A stretch of 64,000 nucleotides of DNA from Nocardia sp. SYP-A9097 (lineage in GTDB: Bacteria; Actinomycetota; Actinomycetes; Mycobacteriales; Mycobacteriaceae). A program made the translations under genes and the position numbers. Each line of letters starts with the position of its first letter. The first letter of the stretch is position 1. The stretch is from the NCBI RefSeq assembly GCF_009649815.1, contig NZ_WJIC01000009.1:222638-286637 (forward strand). The letters are read 5' to 3'. Positions 24,022 to 32,710 of this stretch are shown here, in pieces. The notes below the pieces were generated by a model. The model saw nothing but the letters and a program-made list of their open reading frames with translations, made no database searches and was not told where the DNA came from.

Positions 24022-25071
24022 ATGGAACTGCACACAAGGAATGAGGTGGCGGTCGTGGAGTTGGCGAGAGCGGACCTGATGTCGAGGGCGCAGGCCGGCG
24101 ACGGCGAGGCATTCCGAGCGCTCACCGAGCCACACCGTCGCGAGCTGCAGGTGCACTGCTACCGGATGCTCGGATCGTTTCAGGATGCCGAGGACGCTCT
24201 CCAGGACACGATGCTCGCCGCCTGGCGAGGTCTCGAACGATTCGACGGGCGCGCCTCACTTCGCACCTGGCTCTACCGCATCGCCACCAACCGGTGCCTC
24301 GACGCGCTGCGCTCCGCGCGCCGACGTCCTGCCAAGCAGTGGGACATCCCGGGAAGCGAACCACCGGAACCCACTCGACTCGGCGAAATCCATTGGCTCG
24401 AGCCCTATCCCGACGCCCTGCTGGACGGTGCGGTCAGTGTGCCGCTCGGTCCGGAGGCGCGCTACGAGCAAACCGAATCCATATCCCTGGCCTTTGTGAC
24501 CGCCCTGCAGATCTTGCCGCCGCGCCAGCTCGCCGTCCTCATCCTGCGCGATGTCCTCGGATTCCACGCCAACGAAGTAGCCGAAATGCTGGACACGACA
24601 GTCGAATCGGTCAAAAGCGCCCTCAAACGCGCGCGTGCGGGAATGCAGCGCCGACTGCCGGTGACTACGGCCCGAGAGCAGCCGCCGGCCGGCGACTCAC
24701 CTGCCGAGGACGCGATCGTGGCGAAGTTCGTCAGCGCCTACGAATCTGCCGATATCGACGCGTTGGTGGCTCTGCTGACCGACGACGTCTTCATGTCGAT
24801 GCCACCGATTCCGCTGGAATACCAGGGCCGAGACAGCGTGGCCCGCTTCTGCGCATTCATTTTCGGCTCGGTACCGAGATTCGAACTGTTGCCGACGCGA
24901 GCCAACGGTCAGCCGGCATTCGGGGTCTACCAGCACACCCCCACCGGCATCCACGCAAGCGGCCTCTTCGTCCTCACCCTCGCCGGCGACCGAATCGACG
25001 CCATGACCGCCTTCGAAAACACCGTCCTCCCCAAATTCGGCCTGCCGCAATCCCTCCCGAGTGCACGGTAG
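24022..25071 (+). CDS. RNA polymerase ECF sigma factor with C-terminal SnoaL-like domain (SigG type)
   Basis: The 349-residue protein has sigma region 2 (about residues 24-92: GDGEAFRALTEPHRRELQVH, CYRMLGSFQDAEDALQDTML, ASLRTWLYRIATNRCLDAL) and sigma region 4 (about 160-208: ALQILPPRQLAVLILRDVLG, ANEVAEMLDTTVESVKSALK). A SnoaL/NTF2-like domain follows from about 225 to the end (VAKFVSAYESADIDALVALL). This is the layout of M. tuberculosis SigG. There is no anti-sigma gene; in such proteins the C-terminal domain controls activity. ATG 24022 lacks a ribosome-binding site; GTG 24055 after AAGGAATGAGG is a good alternative. The pairing with the divergent DHFR-like gene suggests a shared regulon. 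Confidence 0.9.
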   Translation: MELHTRNEVAVVELARADLMSRAQAGDGEAFRALTEPHRRELQVHCYRMLGSFQDAEDALQDTMLAAWRGLERFDGRASLRTWLYRIATNRCLDALRSARRRPAKQWDIPGSEPPEPTRLGEIHWLEPYPDALLDGAVSVPLGPEARYEQTESISLAFVTALQILPPRQLAVLILRDVLGFHANEVAEMLDTTVESVKSALKRARAGMQRRLPVTTAREQPPAGDSPAEDAIVAKFVSAYESADIDALVALLTDDVFMSMPPIPLEYQGRDSVARFCAFIFGSVPRFELLPTRANGQPAFGVYQHTPTGIHASGLFVLTLAGDRIDAMTAFENTVLPKFGLPQSLPSAR

Positions 25072-25089
25072 GGATTAGGGTTCCCCGGC

Positions 25090-25689
25090 ATGGAAGCCGC
25101 CACGGCCACCGTCGCCGAGATCGTGCGAGACCTGACCCCATGGGATGCCCTCGAGCGGCAACATGTCGAGGAGACACTGAGCTGGCTGGCGAAGACCGAT
25201 GACATTTTCCGGAGGGTCAAACCGGCCACACCGCCACGGCATCTCGTCAGCTACGTGGCGCTGATCGATCCCGACGAGCGCGCGGTCCTGCTGGGCATGC
25301 ATCGCAAAGCCGGCCTGTGGCTCCCCACCGGCGGGCATGTGGATCCGGGCGAGCATCCCCTGGCCACGGCCCGCCGGGAAACCCGCGAGGAGATCGCGAT
25401 CGAGCCGGAGTTCACCGTGGTGGGCGAATCACCACTGTTCCTGACGATCACCACAACGGTCGGAATCGGCGGCGGCCATGAGGACGTCTCACTCTGGTAC
25501 GTCATTCGAGGCAGCCGCCACCACGACTACACCCTGGACCCAACCGAATTCACCGACCACCGCTGGTTTCCACTCGAAGCTCCAGCACCACCCGCCACCG
25601 ACCCCCACCTCGAACGCTTCCTCGCCAAACTCACTGCAGCCCTGGACGCCTCGCCGAGCGAACCGGACGGCCACTCAATGATCGAGTAG
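25090..25689 (+). CDS. NUDIX hydrolase
   Basis: The product has 199 residues. The Nudix box is complete in GHVDPGEHPLATARRETREE followed by I (about residues 82-102), matching Gx5Ex7REUxEExGU with a relaxed end. The preceding HRKAGLWLPTGG is also typical. Such enzymes hydrolyse nucleoside diphosphates linked to another moiety; the substrate is not evident. The gene follows the sigma-factor gene by 18 bases on the same strand and may be cotranscribed with it. Confidence 0.92.
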   Translation: MEAATATVAEIVRDLTPWDALERQHVEETLSWLAKTDDIFRRVKPATPPRHLVSYVALIDPDERAVLLGMHRKAGLWLPTGGHVDPGEHPLATARRETREEIAIEPEFTVVGESPLFLTITTTVGIGGGHEDVSLWYVIRGSRHHDYTLDPTEFTDHRWFPLEAPAPPATDPHLERFLAKLTAALDASPSEPDGHSMIE

Positions 25690-25729
25690 CATTTCCAGCG
25701 CTCAATGGCTGGATCGTAAGGGGGAGGGC

Positions 25730-26803
25730 TTGACTCGATCGACAGCGCATGAATCGTTCGCCGGATATTCCATCGAGAGCGTGCTGGGGCGCGGGGGTAT
25801 GGGTACCGTTTATCTGGCGCGCCATCCGCGGTTGCCCCGGCGGGTCGCACTCAAACTGCTCAATGCCGATATCTCCGCACATGCCGATCTGCGGCGCAGA
25901 TTCGAGCTGGAATCCGATATCGTCGCCCGCCTCGAGCATCCGGGAATCGTCGGAATCTACGATCGCGGGACGCACGACGGTCATCTATGGATCGCCATGC
26001 AGTACATCGAGGGCACTGACGCCTCCCGCATCGAATCCCGTTCCGCCACAGTCGAACGCGCGCTGCGGATCACCGCCGACACCGGTGCGGCACTGGACTA
26101 CGCGCACAGCCGCAATATCCTGCATCGCGATATCAAACCCGCGAACATACTGTTATCCGCGCCGGAGCCCGGCCGCGCGGAACGCGCCATCCTCACGGAC
26201 TTCGGTATCGCCCGATTGCTGGACGCGACCAGTACACCCACTGCCACAGGCACTTTCGCCGCCACTCTCGGGTACGCGTCCCCGGAGCAGTTGTGCGGAC
26301 AACCGGTCGATGCGCGAACCGATCAATACTCGCTGGCCTGCACACTTTTCACCATTCTCGCGGGCAGATCGCCGTTCCAGGCCGACAATCCGGGACAGGT
26401 GGTCGCGGCACATCTCAGCCAGCCTGCCCCCAGACTCAGCGAGCTGCGCGGGGACGTCCCGACGGCATTGGACAACGTGATCATCCGTGCCATGGCGAAG
26501 CAGCCCGGCGAACGTTATGCCAGCTGTGGTGAATTCGCCGAGGCGGCCGCGAATGCCCTTGCACACCAGGGAAAGACGAATGTCTATCGCACAGCACCGA
26601 CTGTGGTCGGACCTGCGTCCGCGCTGCGGACTGCCCGGCCGAAGGTCGAGCCTTCCAACGCGCCTGCGCCGTTCGCGCCGCGTCCACGTCCCGCGCCGGA
26701 ACCCACGCCGCCCAGCAGTGTGGTCCAGGTTGTTGTCACGGCGATCATGGTTGTCATCGTGCTCACCGTCATCGTTCTGGCTTACTGGAGGTTGTTCCAA
26801 TAG
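25730..26803 (+). CDS. Ser/Thr protein kinase with C-terminal membrane anchor (PknB-like)
   Basis: The 357-residue Hanks-type kinase starts at TTG 25730, preceded by GGGGGAGGG. Residues 12-275 form the kinase domain: glycine loop LGRGGMGTVYLA (19-30), VALK with Lys42, catalytic HRDIKPAN with Asp134, DFGIA (157-161) and the activation segment GTFAATLGYASPEQ. A proline-rich linker (about 290-325) leads to one hydrophobic helix near 330-350, after which only YWRLFQ remains. It therefore lacks any extracellular sensor domain (no PASTA or similar), unlike PknB. It probably phosphorylates cytoplasmic targets at the membrane. It ends 30 bases from the convergent LuxR-STAND gene. Confidence 0.93.
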   Translation: MTRSTAHESFAGYSIESVLGRGGMGTVYLARHPRLPRRVALKLLNADISAHADLRRRFELESDIVARLEHPGIVGIYDRGTHDGHLWIAMQYIEGTDASRIESRSATVERALRITADTGAALDYAHSRNILHRDIKPANILLSAPEPGRAERAILTDFGIARLLDATSTPTATGTFAATLGYASPEQLCGQPVDARTDQYSLACTLFTILAGRSPFQADNPGQVVAAHLSQPAPRLSELRGDVPTALDNVIIRAMAKQPGERYASCGEFAEAAANALAHQGKTNVYRTAPTVVGPASALRTARPKVEPSNAPAPFAPRPRPAPEPTPPSSVVQVVVTAIMVVIVLTVIVLAYWRLFQ

Positions 26804-26833
26804 CGCGGCCGCTGACCCGGGTTGGGGTCCGAG

Positions 26834-29776
26834 TCAGCGGCGCGAAAGCATTGGGGACAGGCCGAGTTCGGCTAGGTCGGATGTGGCGTGGGTGGCGTGG
26901 TCGCCGCCGGCCAGGATTCGGCTGCGGGCCGACTGGTAGCGGGAACCGGCGGCGTCGAAGGCGGCGGCTGTGGCAAGAATTCGGTTCGGATCGTGGGCTA
27001 GAAGGGCTTCGGCGCGGTTGACCATGGCGACGGCGTAGGGATTGCCGTTTACGACGGCCTTAGCTTCGGACACGCGGTCTGCGGCGTCCGGAACACGTTC
27101 CAGTGCAAAGGTTTCGGCTCGCAGGGCGACGTACCAGTGCAGCCAGATCGACGCGGCTCCCTGCCATAGGTCGGCGGGGTCGGGTAGTAGCTGGTCGTAT
27201 GCCTCGTCGGTGCGGCCGTGGTGGAGTAGGTGCAGTGTTTCGAAGATGACGCGGTAGCCGTTGCAGTGGCCCGGTGGGGTGCCGAGCCGGTCCAGGACTT
27301 CGTGCCATTCATCGCGGGCGGTGTGGTCGGCGCGGAGGCCGTGGATCATTTGCACGCCGGCCGCTGCCGCTGCCAGATCGGGTCCGGTCGGGGTGCCGTC
27401 TCGCTGCCATGCCTCCAGGAAGCGGACGCTGCGGGTGAGGACGTCGGTGACGTTGCCCGCCAAGGCATCCGCGATCAGTAGGCGGCTGGTGGCGCGGTGT
27501 CCTACTTCGGCCAGCATGGGGTGATCGGCGAGTTGGCGAGCCCAGCGGCGTGCGCCTCGCAGGTCGCCAGCGCCCAGACCGGCCTCGGTGACCTGGCCGA
27601 GTGCCTCGATCAACTCATGGGTGCCGTCCGGAGTGGTCGGCGCGGAGGCGAGCAGCGTGATTCGACGTCGAGCCGTGGCCGCTGCCGCGAAAGCGGCGCC
27701 GGTCCGGCCCTGCGCCCCGCTGAGCGCGTCGAGGGCGGCGGACTCGGCGAGCCGGTCACCGGTGTGGTGCGCCAGCTCGACCGCCCGTTCGGCGCGCACG
27801 ACAACGTCCGCAACATCCGGGCCGACGGCGCTGCCCGCTACCCCGAACTCATTGCTGGACATGCGATTCAACGTGCCATAGCTACCCTCGGACGGGCCGG
27901 ACGAGGCATCCGATGCACCGAAGGCGTTGGCGAGTACGCCGGCCTCGGCTAGGGCGATCGCGGCCCGTGCGGTCGCGTTGTCCCCGGCCAGGGCTCGCGC
28001 CTCGGCGATCAGGCCGAATAGCTCCTCCCGCACGGGGATTCGCTCGAAGGTGCTCCAGAAGCGGTAGGCGCTCGTGGCGGCGGTGGCCAGGTCCGCGGCT
28101 GCTGCGGCGGGGTCTCCGGCGCGCTGGGCGGCGTCGGCTGCCGCGCGGTGCAGGCGGTACATGTTGTCGCCGCTGAGTTGGCATCCGGCGGCGGCCGCGG
28201 CTTGGCGGAGCAGGGCCGCAGATTCGGCGGGATCCTCGGCGAGGGCGGCGGCTTGTTCGTAGCGCCATTGGGATTCGCCGGTGAGGTGGCGGGTGAAGGT
28301 GAGATCCGCGAAGTGGCGGGCGAGGTGGTAGGCGTCGGCGCGACGGCCTGGTTGGTCGCACACCCAGGCCAGGGCTACGCGGAGGTCGTCGGCGACCGCA
28401 TCGAATTGGGGTCGCCAATCCGCAACGGCCACTGGACGATACGAACCGAACGATGCCAATTCGGCACCAGCGGGCCGGGATCGATTGTCGGGGCGCGCCA
28501 GGGCGGCGGCTTCGGCCACGCACCAGGCCAGATGCCGGGATCGGGTATCGTCGAGTTCGCCTGCCTCGGTGAGTTGTTCGAGGCCGTATTGGCGGATGGT
28601 TTCCAGGGCACGATATTCGGTACCGGTGGGGGTGGCGGTCACCACGAGCAGGCTTTGTTCGACCAGGCGCGCCAATCCGGTTGCGACAAAGCCTTTTTCG
28701 TAGTCGGTGACCTGCGCCGCCGCCGCGACGGTGAAGGATTTCATGAAGACCGAGATCCGGCGGAGCAGGGCCCGGTCCTCCGGTCCGAGGAGGGCGTGAC
28801 TCCAGTCCAGGGCGGCGCGGACCGAGCGGTGCCGGTCGTCGGCGCGGGCGCCACCGGCGAGCATGCGGAGTTGATCGGACAGGCCCTCGGTGAGACCGTC
28901 GAGACCGAGGGTGGTCCAGCGCGCGGCGGCCAGCTCGATGGCCAGCGCCACGCCGTCCAGGCGCTGCACGAACGCGGAAACCTGGTCGCGCAGTGCGTGA
29001 TTCGGCGGCCAGCCGCCCGCCGCCGCGCGATCCATGAACAGTTCCACCGCATCGGATTCGCCATCGCCCGCCAGCGACATCGGCGGCACCGGATAAACGT
29101 GCTCGAACGGCACCATGAGCCGGGCGCGGCTGGTGGCCAGCACCGAGACTCCGGGACAACCGGCCAGCAGTCGTTCGATGAAGGGCGCCACGCCATCTCG
29201 CACGTGTTCGCAATTGTCGAGCACCAGCAGGGCCCGCCGGTCGGCGAGTGCGGCGAGTACCGATTCGTCCATACCGCGGCCGGGCTGTTCGCCGAGTCCC
29301 AGTGCCAGAGCGGCGGTTCCGGCGACCACGCAGATATCGGGGCTGGTGATGGGCACCAGGTCGACGAACCAGACGCCGTCCGGGAATTCCCCCGCCAGCT
29401 CGGCGGCGACGGTCAGCGCGAGGCGGGTTTTACCGACACCGCCGGGGCCGACGGCGGTCACCTGGCGTTGTCTCTTCATCAGGTCGGTGAGCTCGGCGCG
29501 CTCCCGGCTCCGGCCGATGAACGAGGTCAGGGGCGTGGGCAGGATCGGCGCGGACTGCGGCCGGTCCGCGCGCACCGACCGGGCGGCGTGCTGGGCCAGC
29601 GCGCGCCGATCGGCGACCTCCAATTTGCGCAGTAGCGAGGAGACGTGACTCTCGACGGTGCGCACCGAGATGAACAGCCGCGCACCGATTTCGGCATTGC
29701 TGAGGTGCTCCCCCACCAGCGTCAGCACTTCGGTTTCGCGCGCCGAGATCTCCGCTGTCGCCACCATATGGGTCAT
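26834..29776 (-). CDS. Large LuxR-HTH / NB-ARC (STAND) ATPase transcriptional regulator
   Basis: The protein has 980 residues. An N-terminal LuxR helix-turn-helix (about 8-65: EISARETEVLTLVGEHLSNA, RLFISVRTVESHVSSLLRKL) is followed by a STAND ATPase with Walker A GPGGVGKTR (110-118) and Walker B LLVLDNCEHV. It also has the helical lid typical of AfsR/NB-ARC proteins, and a long alpha-helical C-terminal half of TPR/tetratricopeptide type. The helix-turn-helix is at the N-terminus, the reverse of classical MalT/LAL regulators. Such proteins switch on an ATP-driven oligomer after ligand binding. It is divergent from the small VOC gene at 29947 and may regulate it; the ligand is unknown. Confidence 0.9.
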   Translation of the reverse strand: MTHMVATAEISARETEVLTLVGEHLSNAEIGARLFISVRTVESHVSSLLRKLEVADRRALAQHAARSVRADRPQSAPILPTPLTSFIGRSRERAELTDLMKRQRQVTAVGPGGVGKTRLALTVAAELAGEFPDGVWFVDLVPITSPDICVVAGTAALALGLGEQPGRGMDESVLAALADRRALLVLDNCEHVRDGVAPFIERLLAGCPGVSVLATSRARLMVPFEHVYPVPPMSLAGDGESDAVELFMDRAAAGGWPPNHALRDQVSAFVQRLDGVALAIELAAARWTTLGLDGLTEGLSDQLRMLAGGARADDRHRSVRAALDWSHALLGPEDRALLRRISVFMKSFTVAAAAQVTDYEKGFVATGLARLVEQSLLVVTATPTGTEYRALETIRQYGLEQLTEAGELDDTRSRHLAWCVAEAAALARPDNRSRPAGAELASFGSYRPVAVADWRPQFDAVADDLRVALAWVCDQPGRRADAYHLARHFADLTFTRHLTGESQWRYEQAAALAEDPAESAALLRQAAAAAGCQLSGDNMYRLHRAAADAAQRAGDPAAAAADLATAATSAYRFWSTFERIPVREELFGLIAEARALAGDNATARAAIALAEAGVLANAFGASDASSGPSEGSYGTLNRMSSNEFGVAGSAVGPDVADVVVRAERAVELAHHTGDRLAESAALDALSGAQGRTGAAFAAAATARRRITLLASAPTTPDGTHELIEALGQVTEAGLGAGDLRGARRWARQLADHPMLAEVGHRATSRLLIADALAGNVTDVLTRSVRFLEAWQRDGTPTGPDLAAAAAGVQMIHGLRADHTARDEWHEVLDRLGTPPGHCNGYRVIFETLHLLHHGRTDEAYDQLLPDPADLWQGAASIWLHWYVALRAETFALERVPDAADRVSEAKAVVNGNPYAVAMVNRAEALLAHDPNRILATAAAFDAAGSRYQSARSRILAGGDHATHATSDLAELGLSPMLSRR

Positions 29777-29946
29777 TCTGCCGCATCCGATACGTGATCA
29801 AACTGTTCGGTCGTTTCCACCCAGCGAAGGCACGGACAGCACTCAGTGGTGGATCCCGTGGTGAGCACGGATGTGGCCGACCCCCCTCGGAGGCGAAGCT
29901 CTAGACACAACCGGAACAGCCGAGAAACACCACGTCAGGAGCGAAA

Positions 29947-30297
29947 ATGAGCACCACACAGGGCATCAGGACGGTACTGCACCCGGTCTCCGACCTGGCC
30001 ACCGCGAAGGCCGTCTACACCGCCCTGCTCGGTATCGAACCGCAGACCGACTCGCCCTACTACGTCGGCTTCGAAGCCGAGGGCCAGCACATCGGCCTGG
30101 TGCCTAACGGCGGCAGGCAGCAGATGACCGCCCCGGTCGCCTACTGGCACGTCCCGGATATCGCGGCCAAGGTGGCCGAGCTGACCGCCGCCGGAGCCAC
30201 CATCCGGGAGGCCGCGAACAACGTGGGCGGGGGCCGGTTGGTCGCCACCCTCACCGATACCGACGGCAATCTCCTGGGCCTGATCCAGGACCGCTGA
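29947..30297 (+). CDS. VOC-superfamily glyoxalase-like protein
   Basis: The 116-residue protein has two VOC half-modules: RTVLHPVSDLATAKAVYTAL (about 8-27) and VAYWHVPDIAAKVAELTAAG (about 66-85), ending TLTDTDGNLLGLIQDR. It lacks some of the metal-binding His/Glu positions of glyoxalase I, so it may be a binding or resistance-type member. CAGGAG precedes the ATG by about eight bases. It is divergent from the LuxR-STAND gene, with 170 bases between, and is followed by the DUF1801 gene. Confidence 0.87.
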   Translation: MSTTQGIRTVLHPVSDLATAKAVYTALLGIEPQTDSPYYVGFEAEGQHIGLVPNGGRQQMTAPVAYWHVPDIAAKVAELTAAGATIREAANNVGGGRLVATLTDTDGNLLGLIQDR

Positions 30298-30338
30298 ACC
30301 CGCCCGTCCCCCACCAACTCTCACGTAAGGAAACTCTC

Positions 30339-30782
30339 ATGGCCACCACCAAGTCCACCGTCGCCTTCTCCGCCGAAGAGCGCGCCGCGATGAAAGAGCA
30401 TGCCCGGGAGCTGAAGACGACTGCCCGCCGCAGCCCGCGCAATGCCAAGGCGGACGGCGAGCAGGACGTCCTCGCCAAGATCGCGGAAATGGACGAGTCC
30501 GATCGCATACTCGGCGAGCGCATCCACGCCATCGTGCGGGCCAACGCCCCGCATCTGACCGCCAAGCTCTGGTACGGCATGCCCGCCTATGCCCGCGACG
30601 GCAAGATCGTCGTCCACTTCCAGTGCGCCGCCAAGTTCAAATCCCGTTACGCCACACTCGGTTTCAGCGATCCCGCGCAGCTGGACGACGGCACCGTATG
30701 GCCCGTGGCGTTCGCATTGACCACTCTCACCGCCGACGACGAGGCGCGGATCGGCGCGCTCGTGAAGAAGGCCGCGGGCTGA
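30339..30782 (+). CDS. DUF1801 (YdhG-like) protein
   Basis: The 147-residue protein has the DUF1801 core: LGERIHAIVRANAPHLTAKL, WYGMPAYARDGKIVVHFQCA, followed by AKFKSRYATLGFSDPAQLDD and a C-terminal helix. A basic N-terminal extension (ERAAMKEHARELKTTARRSP) precedes it. The fold resembles frataxin/YdhG-like proteins; the biochemical role is unsettled. It lies 41 bases after the VOC gene and is likely cotranscribed. Confidence 0.86.
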   Translation: MATTKSTVAFSAEERAAMKEHARELKTTARRSPRNAKADGEQDVLAKIAEMDESDRILGERIHAIVRANAPHLTAKLWYGMPAYARDGKIVVHFQCAAKFKSRYATLGFSDPAQLDDGTVWPVAFALTTLTADDEARIGALVKKAAG

Positions 30783-30920
30783 GCACGCCGGGGCTTCCGA
30801 TCCAGCGGCCTTGCGCTGTACCTACGTCAACCATCACGCGGCAGGCACCCGCTGCGGCGGGGACGAACGACCTCGATCACCGATCCGAGGTCACCGCTCC
30901 GCCCGGTGGCGTTCAATTCC

Positions 30921-31790
30921 TCAGTCCAGCAGATGCGCGAGATCGGATCGCAGAGCCGCCATTTCGGTATCGCGAGTGGCTCGGGCGTGCGGCAGGATCG
31001 CCACCTGTCCGAGCGGGCCGCGCAGGGTCCGGCTCCAGTATCAGGTTGCCGCCGGCAGCGGAACCCTGGTGAATATGGTGCGCAGCGCGGGCGGTTGGAT
31101 GGTGATACCGCGGCGCTCCAAGGCGGTGAATCCGTCGCGAACCGTATGCACCATCGCGCGCACGGCAGCCTTGTCTCCGGTGAGGCGCGAGAGGGAGTAA
31201 TCGGCGTGTTCGAGCGCGGCGGACAGCGCCACCACGAAGACCGCATGGGTGGCGAGCCAGGCATCCATATCGGAGGTGAGCGCGACCGGGAAACCGGCAG
31301 CGCGAAATGCGCGGACCAACCTTTGCTCGCGCCCCTCGTTGCGGCCGACCGTGGTCGGCTGACGCCGGATCCGCAGATAGCGCACCGTGCCGTCGGCTGC
31401 ACGATATCCACCCACCCCAGGGAAGGCTCCGACCACCCGATCCGCGCCGAACCGTTCCCGCAGGCCACCCAGACCCAGCGGGTTGTTGAACATGGGGACG
31501 ATGAGACCGCCGGTCGCCGTGGCGGCCACATCGATCGCGCCCGGACTCTGATCCCGGCGTACAGCGATGACAATGAGGTCATAGCGCTCGCCCGCCGCCG
31601 TATCGACCACGCGGGGTCGCACGGTTTCGACGACCGCGCCATCACACAGGGTAATGCCTTCAGCGGCAAGGCAAACCGCCGTCTGCCCGCGCGCCAGCAC
31701 GGTCACATCGTGTCCGGAGCGGATCAGCCCGCCCACATAGATCCGCCCGATGACACCGGCACCGATGACGAGGACGCTGTCTCCGGCCAT
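30921..31790 (-). pseudogene. Ketopantoate reductase (PanE/ApbA-like) with in-frame stop
   Basis: The intact part (ATG 31790 to TGA 31043-31041, 249 residues) has the NADP motif SVLVIGAGVIGRIYVGGLIR near the N-terminus and the ketopantoate reductase C-terminal helical domain. After the TGA the same frame continues without a gap for 39 codons (YWSRTLRGPLGQVAILPHAR, then ATRDTEMAALRSDLAHLLD) to a second stop at 30923-30921. The continuation is the expected C-terminus of the family. A single base change, most simply CGA to TGA at an arginine position, therefore truncates the protein by about 40 residues. It may still make a shortened product. Confidence 0.75.
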
Positions 31791-31868
31791 TCACTCATTG
31801 TGCCGGCGAACCGGCGTCCGGTTGCCTCCGCTCTGCCCGACAATTCAGCCCCCCGGCATGATGGGCTC

Positions 31869-32564
31869 ATGCTTCCCACCGACCAGCTCGCCCAGGCGGA
31901 CCGTCGCCCAGCCGTGATCGATACGCCCCTGGGCACCGTCGCATTCTCCGTCACGCTCGGCTCGGACGTTCTCCCGGCCGGTCCCGATACCGTGTGGCGC
32001 TTGCCGAATGGGTCGCATCTGCATCGGTGGCGGCATCGTGGTGCGACGGTCGATCTGCTGATCGGGAGCATCGAGGTGCCCGCGTGGGATGGTGGCGCGC
32101 CGGTGCCGATGTGGGCGGCGATCTGGCAGGTGCAGGCGAAGAGCGGGGTATCTGGGCTGGTCGTCTCCGCCGAGCTGACCGATCTGCCCGCCGATGCCTA
32201 CGGCGGGGAGGATTCCGGCGAATGCCTCGCGGCCGTGAGCGTCCAGAACGATCACTTCACGGTATCGATCGGCGGCCCGGACGCCGAACTGCTCGCCATG
32301 CAGGCCGCGGACGCCCGGCTGATGCCGTACAGCTGGGCGCATCTGCTGCCCGCCGACGAGCACGAAACCTCCGAATACGGTGTGCGCTATACGGATCCGG
32401 CTCGAATCGCCTGGCACCTGCCCGGCCTGGCCACCACCGAAGTGGCCCGCCTGTGTATCGCCACCGCCTGGTGCCCCCGCGATGACGACCGCCCCGCCGC
32501 CTGGTTCGCCGTGGATATCCCCCTCGACACCGCCTATCATCACCTCACCGTCGATCGGTCCTGA
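31869..32564 (+). CDS. Conserved hypothetical protein
   Basis: The 231-residue protein starts at ATG 31869. It has no signal peptide, membrane helix or motif that I recognise. It is rich in beta-type segments (PLGTVAFSVTLGSDVLPAGP, HRGATVDLLIGSIEVPAWDG) with several Trp and acidic residues. Composition and codon use are like the surrounding genes, which supports it as coding. It is divergent from the PanE-like pseudogene, with 78 bases between starts. Function unknown. Confidence 0.68.
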   Translation: MLPTDQLAQADRRPAVIDTPLGTVAFSVTLGSDVLPAGPDTVWRLPNGSHLHRWRHRGATVDLLIGSIEVPAWDGGAPVPMWAAIWQVQAKSGVSGLVVSAELTDLPADAYGGEDSGECLAAVSVQNDHFTVSIGGPDAELLAMQAADARLMPYSWAHLLPADEHETSEYGVRYTDPARIAWHLPGLATTEVARLCIATAWCPRDDDRPAAWFAVDIPLDTAYHHLTVDRS

Positions 32565-32710
32565 CGGATCATGTTTCGGCACAAGGTCTTTCGGACAAAC
32601 ACCGCAGATCGCTTGCAGCCTTTCGCTTGACCGCCGAAGGTGGGTATGGTGGGCTGAGACCACTGGTTCCGGGCGATCATGAAGTCGCCCAACCGATTCG
32701 GGGCGGCGTC

